A stretch of DNA of 64,000 nucleotides from an uncultured Bacteroidales bacterium (GTDB lineage: Bacteria; Bacteroidota; Bacteroidia; Bacteroidales; Bacteroidaceae), in NCBI GenBank assembly GCA_902801325.1, contig CADCHQ010000003.1, positions 124,001-188,000 of the forward strand, read 5' to 3'. The translations under genes were made by a program, and so were the position numbers. The notes under the pieces were generated by a model that was given only the letters and a program-made list of their open reading frames with translations, ran no database searches and had not been told where the DNA came from. Within the stretch, counting starts at the first letter, position 1, and every line of letters starts with the position of its first letter. Positions 25,825-34,024 of the stretch are shown piece by piece.

Positions 25825-27317
25825 CAAAGTATCAGTTATACCGTCTCATAGAGAAGACGGAAGAGTTCAAAGATAAGCGTCATCCCATGTTCGAGAGGAA
25901 CAAGTTTATGAAGTTCCTCGGATGGTTCATGATTGCTTATTATGCCGCTCTAATGCTCATCATGGGAGTGAGTATGGGCTTTGCACTCAAGGGCGATTAT
26001 TCGGCAGCCTACCATCGCTTGGATGGTGGCTTCTATTGGTTGCTTATTATCGACTTCTGGACGCGTTTCATCATTCAGGAGACTCCTGCCCAGAAGGCTC
26101 AGCAATACGCCTTGTTGCCCATACGCCGTTCTTTCCTGATGAAGGGGTACTTGATCCGTAACGTCCTCTCCTGGGGCAATATGTTCTGGGGCTTCTTCCT
26201 CATACCCTTTGGCTTAGTTAGTGTTGTTCCCATGATGGGTTGGTGGGCATTCTTCGGATGGTTGCTTGGCTATTGGTTGCTCTTTGTCTTCAATGGCCTG
26301 TGCTACCTTTTCGTACGAGCCCTTTGCATGAAGCACATGCTTTGGTTCCTTCTTCCCCTTGCCTTGCACGCCATACTCATCTGCGTTTGTGTAATACCTG
26401 ACAGAAACGTGCTTCGTGTGCCGTTTGTCCTCTTTATGAACGGTTTCGTTACTTGGAACATCCTTTCCTTCCTCACCGTACTTGTGGCCATAGCCATAGC
26501 CTTGTGGGCTAATTATCGCCTGCAAATGGGTATGGTGTATAACGAGATTGGCAAGAAGGAGGACGTGCAGATGAAGAGCGTCACTACCCTATCCATGTTC
26601 AACCGTTATGGCGCTTTAGGCGAATACCTGAAGATGGAGGTAAAACTGCGCCTGCGTAATAAGCAAGTGAAGACAGGTTTCTTTGTCGGACTTGGCTTAA
26701 TAGCCTTCTTCAGTCTTATGCTTTATTTCACAGACGTCTACGACGGAGGGTTCATGAAATCGTTCATTTGCCTTTACGATTATGTGATTTTGGGCGTAAT
26801 GACACTTGTGGGCATTATGTGTTACGAGGGTAATTACATCGATGGGCTCATGAGCCGTCGCGACAGCATCTACGACCTGTTGCGTGCCAAGTATTACTTC
26901 AATTCCATACTCCTTCTCCTGCCTTTCATCTTCATTCTTCCCTTAATGATTAATGGCAAGATAAGTGTTTGGATGAACATTGGATATATGTTGTTTACCG
27001 TTGGCGTACTTTATCCCTGTGTCTTCCAGTTGGCAGTTTACAACAAGAACACCCTTCCCCTGAATGTCAAGCTTATGAAGAGCAATCAGGGAACCATGAT
27101 GCAGAATATCGTTAGCATGGTTATCCTGTTCCTCCCGCTTGCCCTCGAGAAGATATGCGTCCTGCTGTTAGGACCAGTATGGGGTTATATGCCCCTGATT
27201 ACTTTAGGCGTTGCCGGTATTCTCACTCATCGCCTTTGGCTGCGGAACATCTACAAGCGCATGATGGTACGCCGTTATGAGAATATGGAAGGATTCCGTG
27301 CTTCTCGTAATTCATAA
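25821..27317 (+). CDS. DUF5687-type polytopic membrane protein, putative ABC permease
   Basis: 498 residues with about 10-12 hydrophobic segments and a cytoplasmic start (MTKYQLYRLIEKTEEFKDKR). The pattern and the ABC ATPase gene 36 bp downstream fit the Bacteroidetes DUF5687 permeases. A long central soluble loop (about 235-275) has VQMKSVTTLSMFNRYGALG. No substrate can be inferred. Coupling to trxB by overlapping codons is notable but the functional link is unclear. Confidence 0.78.
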   Translation: MTKYQLYRLIEKTEEFKDKRHPMFERNKFMKFLGWFMIAYYAALMLIMGVSMGFALKGDYSAAYHRLDGGFYWLLIIDFWTRFIIQETPAQKAQQYALLPIRRSFLMKGYLIRNVLSWGNMFWGFFLIPFGLVSVVPMMGWWAFFGWLLGYWLLFVFNGLCYLFVRALCMKHMLWFLLPLALHAILICVCVIPDRNVLRVPFVLFMNGFVTWNILSFLTVLVAIAIALWANYRLQMGMVYNEIGKKEDVQMKSVTTLSMFNRYGALGEYLKMEVKLRLRNKQVKTGFFVGLGLIAFFSLMLYFTDVYDGGFMKSFICLYDYVILGVMTLVGIMCYEGNYIDGLMSRRDSIYDLLRAKYYFNSILLLLPFIFILPLMINGKISVWMNIGYMLFTVGVLYPCVFQLAVYNKNTLPLNVKLMKSNQGTMMQNIVSMVILFLPLALEKICVLLLGPVWGYMPLITLGVAGILTHRLWLRNIYKRMMVRRYENMEGFRASRNS

Positions 27318-27353
27318 TTTATAATTCATAATTCTTAATTCAAATATTTGGCC

Positions 27354-28097
27354 ATGACAATAAAAATCGACAACCTCAGGAAAACCTTCGGCAAAGGAGA
27401 GAACGTGAAAGTTGCCGTAGATATAGATCAGTACGAGATACACGCAGGCGAAATCCTCGGTCTTGTAGGAAATAATGGTGCAGGTAAGTCCACCCTGTTC
27501 CGCCTGATTCTTGATTTGATAAAGGCTGACACGGGTAATGTCTGCATGCAAGGCACTTATAACGGCAATCCTGTGGATATAGACGTCAGTAAAACCGAAG
27601 AATGGAAGGATTGGACGGGTGCTTATGTCGACGATTCTTTCCTCATCGATTACCTGACTCCCGACGAATATTTCCAGTTCATCGCACGCATAAGTGGAAT
27701 GAGTGATGATACCCTAAAGGAACAGTTGGATAAATACGCCCACTTCATGGCAGGCGAGATTTCGGGTCAGCCCAAACTTATTCGCAATCTCTCTGCCGGC
27801 AACAAGCAAAAGGTGGGTATCGTAGCTGCCATGCTCTTGCGTCCTCAAGTGCTCATCCTCGACGAACCATTCAATTTCCTTGATCCCACCAGCCAGAGTG
27901 TCATCAAGCACTTGATTAAGGAATATAATCAGGAGACGGGTGCAACCATACTTATATCCTCTCACAACCTGAATCACACGGTCGACATTTGTCCTCGCAT
28001 TGCTTTACTCGAAGACGGACACATCATTCGCGATATCGTTAACCAGCATGGCGAGGCACAAGCCGAATTGGAGGACTATTTCGAAGTTAAAGAGTGA
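27354..28097 (+). CDS. ABC transporter ATP-binding protein
   Basis: 247 residues from ATG 27354; a TTG at 27348 would add two. Walker A is GNNGAGKST, the signature LSAGNKQKVGI, Walker B VLILDEPFNFLDP, and the H-loop ISSHN. The single-domain form paired with DUF5687 suggests a CcmA/YhaQ-type exporter. A clear terminator follows at 28188, closing the trxB-DUF5687-ABC operon. Confidence 0.92.
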   Translation: MTIKIDNLRKTFGKGENVKVAVDIDQYEIHAGEILGLVGNNGAGKSTLFRLILDLIKADTGNVCMQGTYNGNPVDIDVSKTEEWKDWTGAYVDDSFLIDYLTPDEYFQFIARISGMSDDTLKEQLDKYAHFMAGEISGQPKLIRNLSAGNKQKVGIVAAMLLRPQVLILDEPFNFLDPTSQSVIKHLIKEYNQETGATILISSHNLNHTVDICPRIALLEDGHIIRDIVNQHGEAQAELEDYFEVKE

Positions 28098-28187
28098 GAA
28101 GGTACTTTGTCAAGAGTTTATAGATAATAGTTAATAGTTTAAAAGATCAACTTTTAATTCAAGAACACCCATTATCAAATAAAGAAA

Positions 28188-28223
28188 GGGATTAGAGCCG
28201 TTTGACTCTAACCCCTTTTTTGT
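28188..28223 (+). terminator. Rho-independent terminator after the ABC gene
   Basis: GGGATTAGAG and CTCTAACCCC form a 10-bp stem with one mismatch around CCGTTTGA, followed by TTTTTTG. It can also serve the converging DUF4332 gene on the other strand. Confidence 0.85.
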
Positions 28224-28240
28224 TTAACTACTTGTAGGGC

Positions 28241-28648
28241 TTAGTACTCCATTACTGCGGGGAGCTCCTTTGCCTGAGCAACCATCTTCTCTACTTCTGC
28301 CAATGCGGGAACACGGCGAACGAGATGCTTCTCGGCATTCACTTCTTCCAACTTAGCCTGCAGGTTGGCAGGTACGCGATGCTGCAGTTCCTTTACGGTG
28401 TCAACACCAGCAGCCTCCAGCAATTCGCTGAACTGCGGGCCAATGCCGTTGATACGCATCAGGTCGGCATGGTTTGCCCAAGTCAGAATCAGTTTGGGGC
28501 TGATTTCAGTAGCCTCGGCCAGTTCTTTTCTTCCAGCGGGCTTAGCGCACTTTGCGAGCAGAGTTTCGATGTCAGGAATACCTGCAGCTTGCAGTTTCTC
28601 AGCATAAACGGGGCCAATACCCTCAACTTCTACGATCTTGTAATTCAT
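28241..28648 (-). CDS. DUF4332/helix-hairpin-helix protein
   Basis: 135 residues with two helix-hairpin-helix-like blocks: VEGIGPVYAEKLQAAGI near residues 8-24 and INGIGPQFSELLEAAGV near 65-81. This matches DUF4332 small proteins; such motifs usually bind DNA non-specifically or mediate protein contacts. No enzymatic motif is seen. Its promoter overlaps the terminator of the upstream rplU-rpmA operon. Confidence 0.8.
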   Translation of the reverse strand: MNYKIVEVEGIGPVYAEKLQAAGIPDIETLLAKCAKPAGRKELAEATEISPKLILTWANHADLMRINGIGPQFSELLEAAGVDTVKELQHRVPANLQAKLEEVNAEKHLVRRVPALAEVEKMVAQAKELPAVMEY

Positions 28649-28691
28649 AGTTTTCTTGGTATTAATAAGTTAAACATATAGATTATCTGCC

Positions 28692-28735
28692 CAAAATTAC
28701 GAAAAAAAGAAATCCCCGCCAAACATTGACAGGGA
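28692..28735 (-). promoter_or_regulatory. Interlocked rpmA terminator and DUF4332 promoter
   Basis: On the minus strand a 9-bp stem (28727-28735 with 28713-28721, two G-U pairs) with a T-tract at 28704-28712 terminates rplU-rpmA. The DUF4332 promoter reuses it: TTTG at 28720-28723 is in the hairpin and TAATTTTG is at 28692-28699, 20 bp apart, with the T-tract as spacer. Confidence 0.75.
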
Positions 28736-28765
28736 TTTTTTGTTTTAGAGAGTTATAATATAACC

Positions 28766-29023
28766 TTAAGCTTCGGGCAGAACGCTCACGGTTGAGCGAT
28801 CACGACGACCTTTCTTGAAGGTTACGATACCATCGGTGAGGGCATACAGTGTGTTGTCCTTACCCATAGCAACATTCTGACCAGCATTGTGGTGAGTACC
28901 ACGCTGACGTACGATGATGTTACCAGCGACGCACTTCTGACCGCCGAAAATCTTAACTCCTAATCTTTGAGCAGCCGACTCACGGCCGTTCTTAGAACTA
29001 CCAACACCTTTTTTATGTGCCAT
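28766..29023 (-). CDS. rpmA: 50S ribosomal protein L27
   Basis: 85 residues beginning [16 protein letters not shown] and containing [11 protein letters not shown] and [10 protein letters not shown], the L27 core that reaches the peptidyl-transferase centre. The N-terminus has no Firmicute-type cleavable extension. It lies 27 bp after rplU in the usual rplU-rpmA pair. Confidence 0.98.
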   Translation of the reverse strand: MAHKKGVGSSKNGRESAAQRLGVKIFGGQKCVAGNIIVRQRGTHHNAGQNVAMGKDNTLYALTDGIVTFKKGRRDRSTVSVLPEA

Positions 29024-29050
29024 AATTTGTTCTCCTTCTTAATTAATGGG

Positions 29051-29368
29051 TTAAGCAACTACTTCCTTGATAGTCAGTTCTGTGAACTGCTGACGATGGC
29101 CGTTCAGCTTGCGATAGCCCTTGCGACGCTTCTTGTGGAAGACGAGCACCTTGTCACCCTTTACCAGGGGAGTTACTACCTCGGCTACAACCTTTGCACC
29201 CTCAATCTCGGGGGCGCCAACGGTGATGGCACCGTCGTTGTCTACCAATAACACTCTCTCAAACTCAACAGTCTGGCCACCTTCTGCACCAAGGATGTGG
29301 TGTACGAAGAGCTTCTTGCCTGCCTCTGCTTTGAACTGCTGACCGTTAATCTCTACGATTGCGTACAT
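29051..29368 (-). CDS. rplU: 50S ribosomal protein L21
   Basis: 105 residues beginning [19 protein letters not shown] and containing [18 protein letters not shown], the rRNA-binding signature of L21. It is followed by rpmA. The promoter (29455-29485) leaves an 80-90 nt leader that can fold and may allow ribosomal-protein feedback. Confidence 0.98.
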   Translation of the reverse strand: MYAIVEINGQQFKAEAGKKLFVHHILGAEGGQTVEFERVLLVDNDGAITVGAPEIEGAKVVAEVVTPLVKGDKVLVFHKKRRKGYRKLNGHRQQFTELTIKEVVA

Positions 29369-29450
29369 TTTTGTTTGTTATTTAACGGGTTTCACCGGGA
29401 GGCGAGATGCTTCATGCACCTGCTTTACTGAGCCCCTTCGGCATAAATCG
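29369..29450 (-). ncRNA. Possible structured leader of rplU
   Basis: The minus-strand leader can form AGGTGC/GCATCT around ATGAA, plus GC-rich segments near CCTCCCGGTGAAACCCG. Autoregulatory L21 leaders are known in other phyla. There is no covariation evidence here. Confidence 0.3.
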
Positions 29451-29454
29451 GCTG

Positions 29455-29503
29455 CAAAGATACAAAAAAGATGTGAAACCGCAAAATGATTCCACATCTT
29501 TTT
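29455..29503 (-). promoter_or_regulatory. Interlocked GH109 terminator and rplU promoter
   Basis: GATGTG (29470-29475) and CACATC (29493-29498), with flanking A/T extension, form a hairpin whose minus-strand T-tract (29464-29469) terminates the GH109 gene. The rplU promoter overlaps it: TTTG at 29482-29485 lies in the loop, TATCTTTG is at 29455-29462, and the spacer is 19 bp. Confidence 0.75.
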
Positions 29504-29560
29504 GAATTTAGTTTCTCAGATTATTCGGATTACTCAGAATAGTCCAATCCCCCTTTCTAC

Positions 29561-31147
29561 CTACTTCTTTGCCTTTTTTGCAGCCTTCTCCTTGGCTTTG
29601 TCGTACTTCTCCCAAAGCTTCTTTTTGGCTGTCTGGGCCTTCAGTTGAGTTGTGAATTCGTCTGCAGCCTTTTCCGTAGCAGCTTCATCCTCAGGCGTTG
29701 CCCAAGCGTGCTTGTAGCCCTTCTCTTTGTCCCAGAAACCTCTCGTGAAGTCAGGGAAGGCAACGGCTGCACAGTTGTGATCCATCGACAGCGTACCCAG
29801 CTCTGCTAGGCAGCACCATTCGGCAAGGTCGTAAACGTCCATGTCCAAGGGCAGACCGTTCTGCAGGCAGTACACCATGCGAGCATCCATGAAGAAGTCC
29901 ATACCTCCGTGTCCACCCACCTTTTGTGCCATCTCACCATACTTCTTGATGATGGGGTGCTGATACTTCTGCATCAGGGCCTCGTGTTCGGCCTTGGGCA
30001 GGAAACCGTGGCTGTTTAGGTTGTCAACCTTCGGAGCAACGCCGCTTGCAGACAGCTGTTTCTGGTCGAGAGCAAAGTGCTGTTCGGGATACTTGGTTGC
30101 ATAACCCTTCGTACCCGTCAGCTTATAAAGTCGGTTGTAGGGCTGAGGATTCATCACGTTATGCTGAATCTCCACCACCTTACCGTTTTGTGTACGCATG
30201 AGGGTTGTCGTCTGGTCGCCATTGCGATAGTTGTTGCAGGGCTTGCCAGTCTTCTTCTCCACGTATTCCTTACCGTGCGAGCTCTTGGTGTCCATAGCCA
30301 CGAGTGTGGTGAAGCGGTCACCACGATGGATGTTAAGTGCCTGAGCCACGGGACCAAGTCCGTGAGTAGCATACACGTCGCCACGGTTCTCCATGTTATA
30401 TTTCATGCGCCAACCCAACTTGTCGGGGTCGCTTCCGTCGGGGTTCTTCCAGTAGTAATCCCAGAAGTCGTCGAGGTTGTGGATGTAAGCGCCCTCAGCT
30501 CGCAGGATCTCGCCAAACACACCATGCTGAGCCATGTTCAAAGCATTCAACTCATACCAGTCGTAGCAGCAGTTCTCTAGAATCATGCAGTGCTTGCGCG
30601 TCTTTTCACTCAGGTTAATAAGCTCCCAGCACTGCTCCAAGTTCATGGCCGACGGCACTTCGATGGCAGTGTGCTTGCCATTCTCTAGCGCGCACTTTGC
30701 AACGGGGAAGTGATGATCCCAGTCTGTGGCAACATATACTAGGTCGATGTCGGGACGCTTGCACAGTTCCTCGTATCCTTTCTCACCGCTGTAGATGTCT
30801 GCAGGGGGAAGACCAGCCTTGCGCAGGTACTTTTGACAAGCCTCGGCACGAGCTTCTACGTAGTCGCACAGAGCCACAATCTGAGTGCCAGGGATGTAAG
30901 TGAAGCGCTCAACTGCGCCAGGACCACGCATGCCTAGACCTACGAATGCCACGCGAACTACCGGCATCTTTGGTGCAGTAAGTCCTAACACATTCTGCTG
31001 ACCGGCAGGCCTTACAGGCGTGTCAACAACGATTGTTCCCTCCTCCCAGTGCCATTTGGTGCTAGGCGAAAGGCTTTGTGCAAAGGTGTACGTGGTAGCA
31101 AGCACCATCATCACCAATGCAACCGCAAAGTTCCTTTTAAAATTCAT
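29561..31147 (-). CDS. Gfo/Idh/MocA oxidoreductase-fold glycosidase, GH109-like
   Basis: 528 residues from ATG 31147 with signal peptide MNFKRNFAVALVMMVLATTY...FAQ; the longer frame from 31255 is not needed. The Rossmann start is VRVAFVGLGMRGPGAVERF, followed by VYVATDWDHHFPVAKCAL and AIEVPSA. C-terminal GGHGGMDFFMDARM and MDHNCAAVAFPDFTRG are typical of GH109, NAD-dependent alpha-N-acetylgalactosaminidases. Being secreted fits mucin or host-glycan use. The tail (about 490-528) is Lys/Ala/Glu-rich and low complexity. Plain dehydrogenase activity is the alternative. Confidence 0.85.
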   Translation of the reverse strand: MNFKRNFAVALVMMVLATTYTFAQSLSPSTKWHWEEGTIVVDTPVRPAGQQNVLGLTAPKMPVVRVAFVGLGMRGPGAVERFTYIPGTQIVALCDYVEARAEACQKYLRKAGLPPADIYSGEKGYEELCKRPDIDLVYVATDWDHHFPVAKCALENGKHTAIEVPSAMNLEQCWELINLSEKTRKHCMILENCCYDWYELNALNMAQHGVFGEILRAEGAYIHNLDDFWDYYWKNPDGSDPDKLGWRMKYNMENRGDVYATHGLGPVAQALNIHRGDRFTTLVAMDTKSSHGKEYVEKKTGKPCNNYRNGDQTTTLMRTQNGKVVEIQHNVMNPQPYNRLYKLTGTKGYATKYPEQHFALDQKQLSASGVAPKVDNLNSHGFLPKAEHEALMQKYQHPIIKKYGEMAQKVGGHGGMDFFMDARMVYCLQNGLPLDMDVYDLAEWCCLAELGTLSMDHNCAAVAFPDFTRGFWDKEKGYKHAWATPEDEAATEKAADEFTTQLKAQTAKKKLWEKYDKAKEKAAKKAKK

Positions 31148-31253
31148 GTTTAAAAACTTATTAAGGTTAATAATTATGTTCACGATGCGAAGATACGAAA
31201 TAAATATTAAACAAAAAAAGGAAGAGTGCAAAATTATTCGTAAATTTGCATTC

Positions 31254-31907
31254 ATGATACAATTATATATTACCCGTCACGGGCAAACAGAAGAGAATCT
31301 ACGACGCATCCTGCAAGGCCAGATGCCCGGCCATCTCACGCAGGAGGGAATTCATCAGGCCGAAGAACTGAGGGAAAGATTGAAGGACATCCCCTTCGAT
31401 TGCATCTTCACGAGCGACCTGAAGCGAGCCAAAGATTCGGCTCTTATCATTGCCCAGCCCCACCAGTGTCCCATCATTGAAGAACCCTTACTTCGCGAGC
31501 GCGATTTCGGCATTCACACGGGAGGACCATACATCAAGATAAGCCACGCCCTCGACCCCTCTGCTGAGACGATGGAACAGGTGGCACAGCGTGCTTCCGA
31601 CTTCCTGAATAGAGTCTCCAGACCCACCCCTTTAACCCCTCCCTGTGATGGAGGGGAATATAATGAACACTCCAATGATTTAGCAAATGTAACTACTTCC
31701 CTCCCTAAAAGGGAGGGACCGAGGGAGAGTCTTTACCTTGCCGTCAGTCACGGCCTCTTTCTCCGTGTTCTGCAAGCCGTCTTTTGGGGAGTACCCGTCC
31801 GTTCGATAGAGAAAATGGATAATGCCGAAGTGCGCATGCTGGAACTTGATCCCTGCAAGCACTACTCTAGCACACTCTTGGAAGAGGTTGGTGGAACGGC
31901 CAACTGA
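31254..31907 (+). CDS. Histidine phosphatase (phosphoglycerate-mutase family) with repeat-encoded insert
   Basis: 217 residues from ATG 31254. The catalytic LYITRHGQTEEN is at the start, with FTSDLKRAKDSA and later LAVSHGLFLRVL. An insert of about 36 residues (about 123-159, from PTPLTPPCDGGE to SLPKREGPRES) is encoded by REP-like GC repeats at 31622-31730 and lies just before the second catalytic His block. A TAAATTTG box ends 5 bp before the ATG. The substrate could be a phospho-sugar, phospho-nucleotide or cobalamin precursor; nothing here decides. Confidence 0.85.
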   Translation: MIQLYITRHGQTEENLRRILQGQMPGHLTQEGIHQAEELRERLKDIPFDCIFTSDLKRAKDSALIIAQPHQCPIIEEPLLRERDFGIHTGGPYIKISHALDPSAETMEQVAQRASDFLNRVSRPTPLTPPCDGGEYNEHSNDLANVTTSLPKREGPRESLYLAVSHGLFLRVLQAVFWGVPVRSIEKMDNAEVRMLELDPCKHYSSTLLEEVGGTAN

Positions 31908-31912
31908 TTATA

Positions 31913-32053
31913 AATAGAGTCCGTTGTGCTCTTAATTTTCCAGCTAACCTCAGTTCAATAAGGATGGACGCAGGCTTCTCGGTGGACGCCTATGCCATCA
32001 GAGTGTGTAACGAGATTTGCAATGCTTTAAAAGGCCTTGTAGAAGAAAAGTGA
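31913..32053 (+). pseudogene. C-terminal fragment of a mobile-locus protein, unidentified
   Basis: An open frame without its own start ends ANLSSIRMDAGFSVDAYAIR... and VEEK just before the stop at 32051-32053 (ATG at 31964 gives 29 codons). It precedes the DUF3987-like remnant, where a BT4734/VirE-type gene would be expected; that identity is a guess. Confidence 0.3.
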
Positions 32054-32067
32054 GTGTAAACTAATGC

Positions 32068-32214
32068 GTTCCAGTTCCAAATGTTCCAATTAAAATTATG
32101 AGGTACGCACTCTCTTTTATATACTCTATAACTACTTAATATATAGATAGTTATATATGATTAAGAGAGGATGGTACCATTCAAAAAATAAACTGGAACA
32201 ACTGGAACTGGAAC
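32068..32214. repeat. 147-bp nested palindrome between two remnants
   Basis: Outer arms of 21 bp (32068-32088 and 32194-32214) match in inverted orientation at 19 positions. Inside are GGTAC...CTCTCTT with AAGAGAG...GGTACC, and TATAACTA with TAGTTATA. The whole could extrude as a long cruciform or fold as one RNA hairpin. Confidence 0.8.
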
Positions 32215-32237
32215 AAAAAGGACAAAAGATTAATTGA

Positions 32238-32402
32238 ACATTTCATCTAAAAAGCTGTAATACAATAAGATACAATATCAGTAAACCCTCTGCGCCTAAG
32301 ATGCCGAAGCTCGGAAAAGGCACAGAATGCATCAAATTACTCCTCTCACAGGCCTCAAAAGACATGCGTTAGCCCCTTGCTCCGATGTTTTCCCTTACGT
32401 TT
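32238..32402 (+). pseudogene. N-terminal remnant of a DUF3987 mobile-element protein
   Basis: The frame reads PKLGKGTECIKLLLSQASKDMR, shown as PKLGKGTECIKLLLSQ and ASKDMR, then TAG (32370-32372), then PLAPMFSLT. This matches the remembered start of DUF3987/primase-like proteins carried on Bacteroides mobile DNA (LLLSQASKDMREPLVPM), with the Glu codon changed to TAG and the rest lost. The remaining DNA to 32554 shows no gene. Confidence 0.55.
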
Positions 32403-32554
32403 GTGATATATTTAGTGCTTCGAAAAAATAGCACTTTTAACTAATTTAGGAGGGTGTTTTGTAGCCAAATGGCTAACCTTGTTGTAGAAAGTGAGTGTTA
32501 AATTAGCCAATTGTCACATATAGTGGCCACAAAACGATAAAACAAACAACGGAT

Positions 32555-33853
32555 TTATTCAGCCACGGGTTCTTCTGGTTCGACAGGCTCAGTTGGTTCG
32601 GCCTCTTTCTTTGTTTCCTTTTTCTTGGACTTGGAGGTAGTTTCCTCTTGTTCGGGTGCAGCTTCGGGACTTGATTCCTCTTGCTCGCTACCTGCCTTGG
32701 TGTCGCGCTGACGACGGGCTGATGCAACTGGACCTTCATCCTTCTTAGCTTCCTTTTCCATCTTCTTGCGTGTCTTTTCTGCCTCGCGCTTTATCCGCTC
32801 CTCTTCTTTCTTCTTGGCAGCCTCCTCTTTGGCCTTTTTCTTTGCCTTTTCTTTCTCTAGTTTTTGCTTTTCCTTCAGACGGTCCTCGTAGTACTTATTA
32901 CGCTCTTTCTGCAATTGCAGGGCCTGCTTGTTGCTCATGCGTTTGTCGGCAACAGGAGGCGGAGTCTTTTCTGGCTTAGTGGACTTATCGGCGTTATCAG
33001 AAATTTCGGAATTATCGGAATTGTCGGAATTATCTGAGCTGTTGGGTTTTTCAGAGTCAGCGGAGTTTTCATGGTTATTGGTCTTGTCGGATTTCTTCCT
33101 GTTTCTCGATCTCGAAGATGTCTTCTCTTCCTTGGCCTTTGGTTCTACGGCCTCTTCCTTGGCTTTAGTCTCCTTAGCCGTTGTTGTTTCTTCAGCGGGT
33201 TCTTCTTTCTTTTTACTTGAGTTACGTTCCTTCCTTACAGAAACTTTAGCATTCTGTTGAGTTTCAGGTTTTTCCTGTTCTGGAGCGATCTCAGGCGTTT
33301 GTTCTTTTTTAGCATTGTCCGCTCTACTCCGTCGGCTGTTGTTGGTCTTCGTTTCCTTTGCCTTAGGCTCTTCCTTGGCAGTAGCCTTAGGTGTTGCAGG
33401 CTCTGTCTTTGCCTTAGGCTCAACCTTCTTTGGTTCTGCTTTGGGAGTCTCTTTAGCCTTAGGTTCGGGCTTCTTCTCTACAACCTTAGGCTCAGACTTT
33501 CTTATATCTTCCTTCTTGGGCTCAACCACGGGTTCTGGCGCCTTAGCAAACTGACTGATATAGGTGCGCTGCACGGGTTTCGGCGTGAAGTCTTTGCCTC
33601 GTTTCTTAGCATCGCGAGCCCTTTCTTTGTTCTGTTGAATGGTAGTTCTCGCGCGTTCCAGTTCTGCCTGCAGACGGCGCAAGTCGCGTTCTTGGTCGCG
33701 CAAGAGCGTACGGGTGTCCTTTGCCTTGTTCTTTACGGCCTGAATATCGTCCTTAATGTTTTGCACGACTTCTTCAGGCGTCTGAGCACAAAGCTCATTG
33801 AACAATGAACATTGAACGTTGAATATTAGTAGAAGGAATACTAAGCGTTTCAT
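32555..33853 (-). CDS. Secreted Lys/Glu-rich low-complexity coiled-coil protein
   Basis: 432 residues. The signal peptide MKRLVFLLLIFNVQ...LCAQ is partly encoded by a repeated ttcaatg/ttcattg sequence. Residues about 25-75 form a coiled coil (DTRTLLRDQERDLRRLQAEL). The rest is highly charged: KEEPKAKE/EPKA blocks, a Ser/Asn/Asp run (SDNSDNSDNSEISD), then a Lys/Glu helix (about 315-375). No enzymatic domain is visible. It may be a periplasmic spacer or surface-associated structural protein. No homologue is recognised. Confidence 0.7.
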   Translation of the reverse strand: MKRLVFLLLIFNVQCSLFNELCAQTPEEVVQNIKDDIQAVKNKAKDTRTLLRDQERDLRRLQAELERARTTIQQNKERARDAKKRGKDFTPKPVQRTYISQFAKAPEPVVEPKKEDIRKSEPKVVEKKPEPKAKETPKAEPKKVEPKAKTEPATPKATAKEEPKAKETKTNNSRRSRADNAKKEQTPEIAPEQEKPETQQNAKVSVRKERNSSKKKEEPAEETTTAKETKAKEEAVEPKAKEEKTSSRSRNRKKSDKTNNHENSADSEKPNSSDNSDNSDNSEISDNADKSTKPEKTPPPVADKRMSNKQALQLQKERNKYYEDRLKEKQKLEKEKAKKKAKEEAAKKKEEERIKREAEKTRKKMEKEAKKDEGPVASARRQRDTKAGSEQEESSPEAAPEQEETTSKSKKKETKKEAEPTEPVEPEEPVAE

Positions 33854-34024
33854 ATTATATATTATTAAGGGACCCTTTCCTTATATTCTCTCCCTTCGCT
33901 CGGCCTTTAGGACGCCTGCGGACTCGGCCTTGGGCGCTTGCGTAAGGAACTGGAGCAAGAACTTGCCGGAGCAAGAAAGGACGAGGATAATACCTTCCTT
34001 TAGGGAAGGTTAGGACGAGTCTAC
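33854..34024. repeat. Intergenic repeat mix with hairpin
   Basis: 171 bp with no gene. It contains gcaagaacttgccggagcaag-type repeats, also echoed near 39895, and a hairpin ACCTTCC/GGGAAGGT at about 33989-34008 downstream of GH105. Confidence 0.5.

Noticed and set aside
31908..32554. Complete insertion sequence
   Set aside because: No transposase frame is present; only a palindrome and gene fragments.
32770..33808. Several plus-strand frames opposite the charged secreted protein
   Set aside because: They are low-complexity Leu/Ser/Phe-rich shadows caused by Lys/Glu codons on the minus strand.
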